Shown here: positions 10,060 through 18,261 of the stretch, piece by piece | Layout of the letters: every line of letters begins with the position of its first letter | Numbering within the stretch: the first letter of the stretch is position 1 | NCBI GenBank assembly: GCA_002371295.1 | Contig: DFGZ01000360.1 | Coordinates: 1 to 51,332 of the forward strand | DNA: 51,332 nucleotides | Source: Oribacterium sp. UBA3737 | Lineage (GTDB): Bacteria > Bacillota_A > Clostridia > Lachnospirales > Lachnospiraceae | Direction of reading: 5' to 3' | Translations under genes and position numbers: made by a program | The notes under the pieces: generated by a model | What the model saw: the letters and a program-made list of their open reading frames with translations, nothing else | Told to the model about the DNA's origin: nothing | Database searches by the model: none

Positions 10060-10096
10060 AAAGAAGGCGGGGGACATGTCCTTCGCCTTCTTTAAC
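10060..10096 (+). terminator. intrinsic terminator between major pilin and sortase
   Basis: AAAGAAGGCG and CGCCTTCTTT form a 10 bp stem with a 14-base loop ending in T residues, 33 bases after the pilin stop and 27 before the sortase start. No separate sortase promoter is evident, so this probably acts as a partial terminator that sets the pilin:sortase ratio. Confidence 0.75.
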
Positions 10097-10119
10097 ATAT
10101 ATCCTAAAGGTATAAAATT

Positions 10120-11007
10120 ATGGCAAAAAAGAAAAACTCACTGACTTCTAACATAATTACGGTAATGATTGTACTGGTTATGATTACAGGAATCGGATTA
10201 TTGCTTTATCCAACCATCAGCGAAAAGTGGAATGCGCTGCATCAATCAAGAGCTATATCAGGCTATGCCAACCAGTTAAAGACAACTGATGTTGGAGAGC
10301 TGAAAAAAATACGTGATATCGCCATTAAGTACAATGAAGATCTCCTGTCAAAAGCCGATCGCTACAATCCAAGTGAAGAAGAAATGGAAGAATATATGTC
10401 GACTCTTGACATCAACGGTTCAGGAATTATGGGCTACATCACCATACCAAAGATCGACGTGAAGCTTCCCATTTACCATACTACCGATGAGACAGTACTT
10501 CAGATCGGAGTTGGCCATATCGTCGGCACCTCACTTCCTGTAGGAGGAGAAAGCACTCATGCAGTTCTTTCCGGCCACAGAGGCCTCCCTTCAGCAAAGC
10601 TTTTCACAAGACTCGATGAAATTCACGAAGGTGACAGCTTTTTCCTTCATGTACTCGATAAGGTACTTGTGTATAAGGTCGATAATATCAGCATAGTTCT
10701 TCCTGAAGAGGCAACCATGATAGATATCGTGGATGGAAAGGACTACTGCACACTTATCACCTGTACTCCTTACGGAGTAAACACTCACCGTATGCTTGTG
10801 CGGGGTGAGCACACGGAAACAATAAGCGAAGAGGAATATGCTTCGAGAAATTATGAAGGTGCTGCCGTATCAGAAGTAGCTTCGGCAGAAACTAATGATT
10901 CTCAGGGCCATGAGATTCCGGATTATCTTCCTGTGGCATTTGCAGCTTTTGCGGTACTTGTACTGGGGTTTGCATTATTTGCACCCGTAAAGAAGAAAAA
11001 AGGTTAA
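10120..11007 (+). CDS. srtC: class C (pilin-polymerising) sortase
   Basis: 295 residues. N-terminal membrane anchor (about 13-30), extracellular sortase domain (about 95-235), and a second transmembrane helix near the C-terminus (about 270-288) followed by KKKKG, the usual class C topology. Catalytic residues: H153 in LSGHRG, C215 in TLITCTPYG, R224 in NTHRMLVRG. These give it the lysine-dependent transpeptidase chemistry that joins pilins at LPXTG. The lid motif of class C enzymes (Asp-Pro-aromatic) is not obvious; the region reads KADRYNPSEEE. It probably serves all three surface proteins upstream; a housekeeping sortase for wall anchoring is not in the window. Confidence 0.93.
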   Translation: MAKKKNSLTSNIITVMIVLVMITGIGLLLYPTISEKWNALHQSRAISGYANQLKTTDVGELKKIRDIAIKYNEDLLSKADRYNPSEEEMEEYMSTLDINGSGIMGYITIPKIDVKLPIYHTTDETVLQIGVGHIVGTSLPVGGESTHAVLSGHRGLPSAKLFTRLDEIHEGDSFFLHVLDKVLVYKVDNISIVLPEEATMIDIVDGKDYCTLITCTPYGVNTHRMLVRGEHTETISEEEYASRNYEGAAVSEVASAETNDSQGHEIPDYLPVAFAAFAVLVLGFALFAPVKKKKG

Positions 11008-11023
11008 TACTAAAATAAACGGG

Positions 11024-11076
11024 AAAGCTTGAACATTTATGAATTTTTGATCATAAATGTTCAGGCTTTTCTTTTT
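11024..11076 (+). terminator. terminator of the pilus locus
   Basis: AAGC-TTGAACATTTATGA pairs with TCATAAATGTTCAGGCTT (one mismatch) and is followed by TTTTCTTTTT. Confidence 0.85.
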
Positions 11077-11104
11077 GTTTAGTGATTATCGCCGAATTAA
11101 ATTG

Positions 11105-11195
11105 TATAATCAGCTTATAAAAACCTTTAAAAACAGCGGCTGTTTTTTGCGAAAATCCACAAAAGTATTATGTACAGAAGATTTTCGCCGCAAAG
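11105..11195 (+). promoter_or_regulatory. -10 box and structured leader of the HD-GYP gene
   Basis: TATAAT at 11105-11110 is a good -10; the -35 is poor. The following 135-base leader contains AAAACAG/CTGTTTT (11130-11146, 3-base loop, then T residues) and a larger stem GCGAAAATC/GATTTTCGC (11149-11157 with 11180-11188, extendable by TTTG/CAAA with a bulge). The first hairpin resembles a small terminator, so the leader could attenuate. I could not match it to a known riboswitch class. Confidence 0.4.
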
Positions 11196-11245
11196 TATCA
11201 ATGTGGAAACATTGGCATACACAGTTTTTCCAGAGGTACGGATCT

Positions 11246-14200
11246 ATGAATAAACTATTCTTCCCTTTATGGAAAGTTCTTATATCTGTTGCTTTTATTT
11301 TTGCCGGAGCTTTTCTGCCCTTTTCTGCCTTCGCTGAGGAAACAGCTGTATATCACAACGGAAGCGGTGATGTAAACAGGTCGCTGTCCGTGGATCCGAC
11401 GGGAGAGGAAAACAATTATACTGCTGTGCTTTATAACAGTACAAACGGGCTTCCTACATCTGAGGCCAATGCCATAACCGAAACAGCAGAAGGCTTTATC
11501 TGGATAGGCGGGTACAGCGGGCTCATACGTTATGATGGCAATACCTTCCTGCGACTTAACTCCTCCACGGGAGTTTCCAGTGTCACCAGTCTCTATGTGG
11601 ATAAAAAGAACCGTTTGTGGATAGGGACCAATGATGCAGGCCTTGCCATGATGGACCATGACAACATAAAACAGTGGGATGAAGATGACGGCCTTGATTA
11701 CCTCAGGATAACAGCCATAACAGAAGGGGCCGGAGGTATCATTTATGTATCTGCGGGCAGCGGTCTCGCCATGATAGACGAAGAGCTTAAGCTTAGTTAT
11801 CTTGATGATCCGAGAATTGCCGGTTCCTCCGTAGAGGCACTTAGAAATGATGAAGAAGGGCTGGTTTACGGCATCACGGATGAAAGCGATATTTTCGTAC
11901 TGAAGGACGGTCAGATAAGCATTTTCATCGATCACACGGACAGCGGTTTTTCACAGCTTTCCTATATACTTCCGGATCCGGAATCAAAGGGCTGTGTTTA
12001 TCTCTCAACCGAGGAATCCGCGATTTATCATTGTAATCTTGATGACAGTAGTAAAGACACAGAAAAACGAGATGTATCTCCGATTTTCAGTATTTCCAGT
12101 CTGGAATATATTGACGGTGATATCTGGATTTGCGCCCAAAACGGAATCGGAAAACTCAGTGACGGGGTGTTTAAGTGTGTTCACAATCTCCCCATGAACA
12201 ATTCCATAGAAAATATGATCACCGACTACTCGGGAAACCTCTGGTTCACTTCTTCGAGGCAGGGAGTGATGAAGATAGTTCCCAATCGTTTCTCTGATCT
12301 TTTTGAACGTTATGATATCCCGGCCAGTGTGGTAAATACCACCTGTCTTTATAAGGGCAGGTTATTTATGGGTTCCGATACAGGGCTGGTGGTACTGGAC
12401 GAAAAAGAAGGCTGTACCATCGATAGTATCAATGTTTCAAAATCCGTGACAGCATCAGGCGCTGAACTCCCCTCCGGGAATCTCATCAATATGCTCAGCA
12501 TGAAGCGTATACGTTCCATCATAAGAGACAGTAAGAACAGGCTCTGGATCTCTACCTGGAACAGTGAAGGGCTCTTAAGATTTGATGACGGCAAGCTTAT
12601 GACCTTTACCGAAGCGGATGGACTTATGTCCAACCGTATACGCGCGGTGAGTGAAAGAAAAGACGGTTCCATGATGGTGGTCAATACCGGTGGCGTCAGC
12701 ATCATAAAAGGGGATAAGGTAGTAAAAAACTATGACAGGGAATACGGCATAACCATTCCCGAAGGTCTTACCATTACTGAAGGTTTCAATGATGAAATCG
12801 TTCTGGGTTCAAATGGCGGCGGTGTTTTCATTATTACAGATTCCGGAACCAGAAACATCTCTACCCGTAACGGTCTCAGTTCCGGTATAATCATGCGAAT
12901 CAAGAGGGATGACAAGAGAAGGTTATACTGGCTTGTTACAAGTAATTCCCTCTCCTATATGACAGAGGACTTTGAAGTCCACACCATAAAGAGTTTTCCT
13001 TATTCCAACAATTACGATATTTACGAGAACAAACATGGAGATATGTGGATACTCTCAAGCAACGGAGCTTATGTGGTTCCGGCAGATATCCTTCTAAAGG
13101 ATGAAGATATACAGCCCATGTATTACGGCTATGATAACGGACTGCCATGTATTTCAACTGCCAATTCCTACAGTGAACTTACTGCTGACGGTGTTCTCTA
13201 CATAGCTTCAGGCGAGACTGTTGTAAAAGTGAACATAGATAAAAAATTCGAGGATGTGAGCGAACTAAAGGTGGCTGTACCTTATGTAGATGCGGATAAC
13301 CAGAGATACTATCCTGATGAAAATGGTGTGTTCAGGCTTCCTTATAATGTTCAAAAGCTTACCATCAACAGCTTTGTTTACAACTATTCTCTCATAAATC
13401 CTCAGGTGACCTACTATCTGGAAGGCTTTGATATGTTCGGAAGAACTGTGGACCGAAGCAATCTTGTTCCTGTGGACTACACGAATCTCCGTGGCGGAGA
13501 CTATAACTTCGTTATAGAGTTAAAGGACTCCATGGGAAGAGACTCTAAGGCCTTTTCAGTGAAAATAGTTAAGGAAAAAGCTTTTTACGAGCAGCTGTGG
13601 TTCTATGCCGTTACCTTTATAGCCGGCATCATATTAATGGTTTCTTTGATTCAGATGTATATCCACAGCAAGATGCGTGCACTGGAAAAGAAGAATCAGG
13701 AAACTATGACTCTTATTGAGGAGATAACCGAAGCTTTTGCGAAGGTCATCGATATGAAAGACCGCTATACCAACGGTCATTCCACAAGGGTGGCACATTA
13801 TACAGCCATGTTGTCAAAGGAACTGGGATACGATGATGAGACAGTTCATAAGTATTATCGGATAGCTTTGCTTCATGATATCGGAAAGATCGGTGTGCCT
13901 TCATCTGTGCTAAATAAATCAGGAAAACTTACTGATGAGGAATTTGAAATAATAAAATCACATACCATCAAAGGCTACGAAGCCTTAAAGGATATCAGTA
14001 TCATGCCGGAGCTGTCTGTGGGAGCGCAGGCACACCATGAAAGACCGGACGGAAAGGGATATCCCAATCACCTGAAGGGAGAGGAAATACCGAGGGTCGC
14101 CCAGATCATAGCCGTTGCGGACTGCTTTGATGCGATGTATTCAAGCCGTCCTTACAGGAACCGAATGAATTTCGAAAAGGTGATTTCCATAATCAGGGAT

Positions 14201-14329
14201 GTTTCCGGTACCCAGCTCACAAGTGATGTTGTGGATGCATTTCTCAGGCTGGTGGATAAGGGTGAGTTCAGGGATCCCGAAGATGACGGCGGCGGAAGCA
14301 CGGAAGATATTGTAAACATAAAAAAATGA
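11246..14329 (+). CDS. membrane sensor with beta-propeller, Y_Y_Y and HD-GYP domains
   Basis: 1027 residues from ATG 11246 (AGAGGT 8 bases upstream); the open frame reaches back into the terminator at 11057, but those starts lack a ribosome binding site. Signal peptide (ends near AFAEE), then extracellular two-component-type propeller repeats (recurrent 'LWIGTNDAGLAMMD' type Reg_prop blades, about 55-690). A Y_Y_Y-like domain follows (about 690-780, ending 'RGGDYNFVIELKDSMGRDSKAF'), then a transmembrane helix (about 785-810) and a cytoplasmic HD-GYP domain. That domain shows HDIGK (H877 D878) and HHERPDGKGYP (930-940), the full signature of active c-di-GMP phosphodiesterases. The extracellular sensor probably controls c-di-GMP hydrolysis, and the position next to the pilus locus suggests a link with attachment. 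The ligand is unknown. Confidence 0.9.
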   Translation: MNKLFFPLWKVLISVAFIFAGAFLPFSAFAEETAVYHNGSGDVNRSLSVDPTGEENNYTAVLYNSTNGLPTSEANAITETAEGFIWIGGYSGLIRYDGNTFLRLNSSTGVSSVTSLYVDKKNRLWIGTNDAGLAMMDHDNIKQWDEDDGLDYLRITAITEGAGGIIYVSAGSGLAMIDEELKLSYLDDPRIAGSSVEALRNDEEGLVYGITDESDIFVLKDGQISIFIDHTDSGFSQLSYILPDPESKGCVYLSTEESAIYHCNLDDSSKDTEKRDVSPIFSISSLEYIDGDIWICAQNGIGKLSDGVFKCVHNLPMNNSIENMITDYSGNLWFTSSRQGVMKIVPNRFSDLFERYDIPASVVNTTCLYKGRLFMGSDTGLVVLDEKEGCTIDSINVSKSVTASGAELPSGNLINMLSMKRIRSIIRDSKNRLWISTWNSEGLLRFDDGKLMTFTEADGLMSNRIRAVSERKDGSMMVVNTGGVSIIKGDKVVKNYDREYGITIPEGLTITEGFNDEIVLGSNGGGVFIITDSGTRNISTRNGLSSGIIMRIKRDDKRRLYWLVTSNSLSYMTEDFEVHTIKSFPYSNNYDIYENKHGDMWILSSNGAYVVPADILLKDEDIQPMYYGYDNGLPCISTANSYSELTADGVLYIASGETVVKVNIDKKFEDVSELKVAVPYVDADNQRYYPDENGVFRLPYNVQKLTINSFVYNYSLINPQVTYYLEGFDMFGRTVDRSNLVPVDYTNLRGGDYNFVIELKDSMGRDSKAFSVKIVKEKAFYEQLWFYAVTFIAGIILMVSLIQMYIHSKMRALEKKNQETMTLIEEITEAFAKVIDMKDRYTNGHSTRVAHYTAMLSKELGYDDETVHKYYRIALLHDIGKIGVPSSVLNKSGKLTDEEFEIIKSHTIKGYEALKDISIMPELSVGAQAHHERPDGKGYPNHLKGEEIPRVAQIIAVADCFDAMYSSRPYRNRMNFEKVISIIRDVSGTQLTSDVVDAFLRLVDKGEFRDPEDDGGGSTEDIVNIKK

Positions 14330-14365
14330 TGTGAGTGTCAAAAATCCGTTTTAAAGAAATCACAA

Positions 14366-14388
14366 CACCGGGGCTGAGAGTCCCGGTG
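14366..14388 (+). promoter_or_regulatory. GC-rich hairpin in leader of secreted-protein gene
   Basis: CACCGGG pairs with CCCGGTG around the loop GCTGAGAGT. No T-tract follows, so it is not a normal terminator; it lies 35 bases before the next start codon. Confidence 0.4.
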
Positions 14389-14423
14389 AAAAGCTTTTCC
14401 CGGAAGAGGAGTACAGATTAAGA

Positions 14424-15218
14424 ATGAATAAAAAAATCCTTCAGATTGCTCTGGTCATCTCAGTTGTGACCATGTCAAAACCGCTTTCCATATATGCCTA
14501 TACCGAAGCAGGTAAAGGGGTGACCCCCATATCTACGGAATGGGGTGTTTCCTACACATACGATTCTGTTCCTAACAATAATATGAGTGCCTATGGCGTA
14601 GAAGTTTCCTCCCTGACTCTTCAGCAGATAGAAGATTCAAAGGGATCCTGGGCATGGATAGACACGGACTATGACGGCGTGGCAGAGAGATATTTTCTTA
14701 TAAAACCGAATGTGTATCTGATAAACGGCTTCACCCCTGACGGTAAGACAGTGAACTCAGAAGGGCAGTGGACAGTGGATGGAAATGTAATGCACCGCAT
14801 GGCAAACGATCAGAATGCTGTGCAGGCAGCCATTCAGCGTGCAGCAGTTATCCACGGTAACAGCTTCGATGGAATATACTCAGGATTCATCACAACCACC
14901 GAGATACAGAATGCAGGTAAGGTAGCAACAAAAACCGGTACTAAGGACGTAACGAAGAAAGTGAATGTGCAGAAATATCTTACCGTGACCGTGGTACAGA
15001 AATCATCGACAGAGTTAAGTGTTTCTGTGAATGACGATGAAGGAGTCACAACATCGGATTATGTATATGAAGGACTCAATTCTCTGCACAGTGGTGTTAC
15101 CATGTGGAAGTCCGGGAACTCCAATAACAGCGATTATCTGCTGTTTTACGGATATAACTCCATAGTTTTATACGACTATGATGGCAATCTCGCCGGACAG
15201 CTTATGAAGATAGGCTGA
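14424..15218 (+). CDS. secreted protein with wall-binding-like repeats
   Basis: 264 residues. It has a signal peptide (MNKKILQIALVISVVTMSKP..., cleavage near IYAYT). A region at about 70-125 (GSWAWIDTDYDGVAERYFLI ... VNSEGQWTVDG) resembles the choline/glucan-binding type 'GWxxxDGxWYYxxxxG' wall-binding repeats. The C-terminal part (about 150-264) is rich in Thr/Ser/Val beta-strands and unrecognised. It has no sorting signal, so it is either released or held by repeat binding to the wall. AGAGGAG upstream supports the start. It is 13 bases upstream of the AAA+ gene and probably in its operon. Confidence 0.65.
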   Translation: MNKKILQIALVISVVTMSKPLSIYAYTEAGKGVTPISTEWGVSYTYDSVPNNNMSAYGVEVSSLTLQQIEDSKGSWAWIDTDYDGVAERYFLIKPNVYLINGFTPDGKTVNSEGQWTVDGNVMHRMANDQNAVQAAIQRAAVIHGNSFDGIYSGFITTTEIQNAGKVATKTGTKDVTKKVNVQKYLTVTVVQKSSTELSVSVNDDEGVTTSDYVYEGLNSLHSGVTMWKSGNSNNSDYLLFYGYNSIVLYDYDGNLAGQLMKIG

Positions 15219-15231
15219 GAAAGGGGGACAT

Positions 15232-17631
15232 ATGAGAGCTTTAACTATTTTCATTGATGAGCAGTGGCTGGCCGCCGTATCGGAAAAGAATATGGGCGTT
15301 CCATGCAGCATCATCGCTGAAGATCTGACAGAGATGCTTCCTGTGGAAGTACAGTATCAGGGGGTAACAAAGACCACCTTTGTTTATGATGAAAATGAAC
15401 TGGATGAAGAGAAGCTGGTCTACTATCTCCGCCGGATTCTGGAAAAACGTTTTGAGATGAGCTACGACGTTCAGGAGGCCATAGTTAATTACAGAATAAG
15501 TCTCATATCGGATTCCGAAGAGGCTGATGCTTCCGAAGCCGGAGAATTCGGAAGCGACCCTGAAGGCGAGGGCAGCGCCCCCGACAAAAAAAGCGGGAAA
15601 CCTTCAGACATAAAGCCTTCCGGGCTGAACGACATAATGGAATCTCAGGAACCGGCAAGATCCGAATCCGAAAAAGGCCACGGTAAAGGAAGTGAAAAGC
15701 CTCAGAAAAAGCGCATGCGCACAGCCCCGGATATATCTTCAAAGGATGATACTGATGATTCAAATGATGATATAGATATAGTCACGATAGGTGAAGAAGG
15801 CGGCACTTCCTCTGAAAAGCGTTCCCGGAAGGGCAAGGAACAGGACTCAGGTCACAAAAAGAAGGGTGAGAAAAAGCTGGGACAGGATCCCATATCCTTC
15901 GGAGGCAAACGGGATGAAAAAGAAGATATCGCACCTGCGTTCCAGAGAATCAAGGAGCTGAAGGGCAGTGACAGCCTCATTCATCTATGCGAAAGACTGA
16001 ATAAGCTTGCCCCTGTGCTTCAAACCGAAGAATTTGTGGATGTTCTGGAAGACAGGGCATTTCTTTTCTCGGCAGAACAGGATATAGGTATAAATGCAAG
16101 GATTTCCATGTTCTTTGATTTCATGAGAGATGCGGATCTATTGCCCTCGGAATATGGCGGCTGTGAGATACAGCTTGCCTGCGGAAGATCAGTGGGACTT
16201 CCCACATCCATGGCAAAGCAGTTCATTGCACAGACAGAGGCCAGTATGTTCTGCATAGATATCAGCCCATGGATTGGTCAGATAGACGATCCGGAATTCA
16301 GGGATTTTCTTCTTTTTCTTTACGGACAAAAGGATATGTACAGATATGTATTCAGAATTCCTTATGTGGAAAAGAAGGTCCTCAATCAGGTGGCGGATGT
16401 CATAGGGGATATATTTACGGTTGAAGTGGTAACGCTGCCGCCCCTTAACCAGACACTTCTGGAGGAAACAGCCGTTTCTCAGCTTAAGAATTACGGTTAC
16501 AGTATCTCTCCGGAGGCACTTACGCTTTTCAGAAAAAGAATAGCTGAAGAAAAGTCAGACGGACGCTTTTACGGTATGAACACCATCGGAAAGGTAGTAA
16601 AGGAGATGGTTCTGAAAAAACTGGATAAGGAGACCGTACCAGATAAACCCGAAAAGAATCAGCTTAAAGAGATAACCGAACAGGATCTTGACGACCTGAT
16701 CTCGAACCGTCATCACGACCATTCCGATCCGGAGAATGAGCTTTCCGATATGATCGGAGTCAGTGAGGTGAGAGAACAGCTTGATACTCTTATAGATGAG
16801 ATGACTGCTGACGGGAAACCGAAATGTCTCAGATTCGTGGGCAATCCCGGAACCGGAAGGACCGTCATCGCAAGAATACTTGGTGAGATCCTGAGAGAAA
16901 AGGGAATTCTCAAAAAGGGCGAGATCCTTGAACATAGTATGAAGGATCTGATGGGAACAGTTCCCGGCGAAACGGTGCCAAAGACCCTCAGTATCTGCCG
17001 TGATGCTATGGATTCTGTTCTGTTTATTGATGAGCCTTATCCTGAAATAAAGGAAATTGTGCCGGATCAGGATGAGATGGGCAAGGATTACGATGATTAC
17101 GAAGCTCAGGAGGATTATAAGAAAAAGCCGGATTACGATTTTCATAAAGAAGCCCTTGAGGCTCTGATCTCCGAAATGCAGGCCAATGAAAACATCCTGG
17201 TGATACTGTCTCTTACCAAGGAGGAACTGGACAAGGTACGAAAGGACGCACCGGATATAGACAAGTTCATGCCGGGAGAGATAGAGTTCAAGGATTTCAG
17301 CAGAAAGGAACTGGGAGAGATATTCCTTCGCATGGCAAGGAGGAACAAGTTCCATCTCGATGATGACTTAAAGCAGGAGATAATGGACTATTTTGATAAA
17401 CTGCCGGAAAATGTCACTAAGTCAGGAAAGTTCACCAACGCCAGATATGTGAGAAATCTTTTTGACAGGACATGGTCAAAGACTCTCCTCCGGGCGGAGA
17501 TCGATCATAATGACGGAAGGGAGATCACCATGCAGGACTTCCGTCTTGCCGCCGCAGAAAGTGCAGAACTGCTGAATAAAAAGGAACCAAGAAAATATCC
17601 TCTGGGCTTCAGACTTGAGTCCGCGGATTAG
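15232..17631 (+). CDS. CbxX/CfqX-like AAA+ ATPase with variant Walker A
   Basis: 799 residues. An N-terminal globular domain of about 95 residues that I do not recognise is followed by a long, charged, low-complexity linker (about 95-235). A helical region (about 240-510) precedes a C-terminal AAA+ module of the CbxX/CfqX (SpoVK, EccA) kind. Walker A is GNPGTGRT (537-544), with Arg where Lys is expected. Walker B is SVLFIDE (D600 E601). Conserved C-terminal family features are 'FKDFSRKELGEIFLRMA' and 'FTNARYVRNLFDRTW'. The Lys-to-Arg change suggests weak or absent ATP hydrolysis, perhaps a nucleotide-sensing scaffold. The short gap to the secreted-protein gene suggests linked function. No ESX/type VII genes are present in the window to anchor an EccA-like role. 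Confidence 0.75.
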   Translation: MRALTIFIDEQWLAAVSEKNMGVPCSIIAEDLTEMLPVEVQYQGVTKTTFVYDENELDEEKLVYYLRRILEKRFEMSYDVQEAIVNYRISLISDSEEADASEAGEFGSDPEGEGSAPDKKSGKPSDIKPSGLNDIMESQEPARSESEKGHGKGSEKPQKKRMRTAPDISSKDDTDDSNDDIDIVTIGEEGGTSSEKRSRKGKEQDSGHKKKGEKKLGQDPISFGGKRDEKEDIAPAFQRIKELKGSDSLIHLCERLNKLAPVLQTEEFVDVLEDRAFLFSAEQDIGINARISMFFDFMRDADLLPSEYGGCEIQLACGRSVGLPTSMAKQFIAQTEASMFCIDISPWIGQIDDPEFRDFLLFLYGQKDMYRYVFRIPYVEKKVLNQVADVIGDIFTVEVVTLPPLNQTLLEETAVSQLKNYGYSISPEALTLFRKRIAEEKSDGRFYGMNTIGKVVKEMVLKKLDKETVPDKPEKNQLKEITEQDLDDLISNRHHDHSDPENELSDMIGVSEVREQLDTLIDEMTADGKPKCLRFVGNPGTGRTVIARILGEILREKGILKKGEILEHSMKDLMGTVPGETVPKTLSICRDAMDSVLFIDEPYPEIKEIVPDQDEMGKDYDDYEAQEDYKKKPDYDFHKEALEALISEMQANENILVILSLTKEELDKVRKDAPDIDKFMPGEIEFKDFSRKELGEIFLRMARRNKFHLDDDLKQEIMDYFDKLPENVTKSGKFTNARYVRNLFDRTWSKTLLRAEIDHNDGREITMQDFRLAAAESAELLNKKEPRKYPLGFRLESAD

Positions 17632-17653
17632 AACTGAAAAGTAAAAAATGATA

Positions 17654-17662
17654 TGCTATAAT
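17654..17662 (+). promoter_or_regulatory. extended -10 of cdd promoter
   Basis: TGCTATAAT, a consensus extended -10, 33 bases before the cdd start codon. Confidence 0.6.
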
Positions 17663-17694
17663 TCATAAATAAAGAAATATTAAAAGGAATTTTT

Positions 17695-18114
17695 ATGGTA
17701 GAAAAAGATTTAAAGAGTTTAATCGAAAAGGCACTGGATATGCGTAATTTATCCTATGTGCCATATTCACACTATAGAGTAGGAGCTGCACTTGAAGCTT
17801 CGGACGGCCGGATCTTCAGCGGCTGCAATATAGAAAATTCAAGTTACGGAGCAAGCAACTGTGCCGAGAGAACAGCTTTTTTCAAGGCGGTCAGCGAAGG
17901 CGTCCATAGTTTTAAGCGTATCGTCATAACAGGAGGACCTGAGGAGGGAGAACTTCAGTACGCTACTCCCTGCGGCATCTGCCGCCAGGTTATGAGAGAA
18001 TTCTGTGATCCGGATAGCTTTGAGGTGATCCTGGCAAAGAGCACAGAAGATTACAAAATCTATACTCTGGCCCAGCTCCTTCCGGAAAGCTTCGGCCCTG
18101 AACACTTACTATGA
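17695..18114 (+). CDS. cdd: cytidine deaminase
   Basis: 139 residues, the normal length of tetrameric bacterial Cdd. The zinc site is intact: CAERTA (Cys and catalytic Glu) and PCGICRQ (two Cys). The FSGCNIENSSYGASNCAERT segment is typical. It deaminates cytidine/deoxycytidine to uridine/deoxyuridine, which feeds the uridine phosphorylase two genes downstream. AAAGGAATTT precedes the start. Confidence 0.95.
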   Translation: MVEKDLKSLIEKALDMRNLSYVPYSHYRVGAALEASDGRIFSGCNIENSSYGASNCAERTAFFKAVSEGVHSFKRIVITGGPEEGELQYATPCGICRQVMREFCDPDSFEVILAKSTEDYKIYTLAQLLPESFGPEHLL

Positions 18115-18156
18115 AAGTGTTGCGCTGCGAAGCAACGAAGCAATCCGCACTTTCAT
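18111..18156. repeat. REP-like palindromic element after cdd
   Basis: ATGAAAGTG (18111-18119) is the exact complement of CACTTTCAT (18148-18156). Inside, GTTGC/GCAAC closes a second hairpin (18119-18136). The core GCTGCGAAGCAACGAAGCAA resembles the widespread bacterial REP-type repeats containing 'GATTGCTTCGTTGCTTCGC'. An 84-codon open frame running through it is not a gene. Confidence 0.55.
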
Positions 18157-18221
18157 ATAATACCTGCGGGTTTTATGTGTATGAGGAAAAAAGCTACGCG
18201 AATGATTATTTATTAAACCTA

Positions 18222-18227
18222 TATAAT
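18222..18227 (+). promoter_or_regulatory. -10 box upstream of deoD
   Basis: TATAAT, 34 bases before the deoD start codon. No good -35 was found. Confidence 0.4.
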
Positions 18228-18261
18228 TTACAACCTGTTTTTATTTTTGGAGGAAAATATT

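Noticed and set aside
11081..11245. Known c-di-GMP riboswitch (GEMM-I/II)
   Set aside because: The conserved blocks (CACGCACAGGGCAAACC-like, CGCAAAGCC-like) are not present in order; only hairpins are seen.
14366..14388. CTGAGAG loop suggesting a TPP riboswitch
   Set aside because: Only the CTGAGA string matches; the second TPP element (ACCTGATCTGG-like) and the rest of the fold are missing, and the gene is not thiamine-related.
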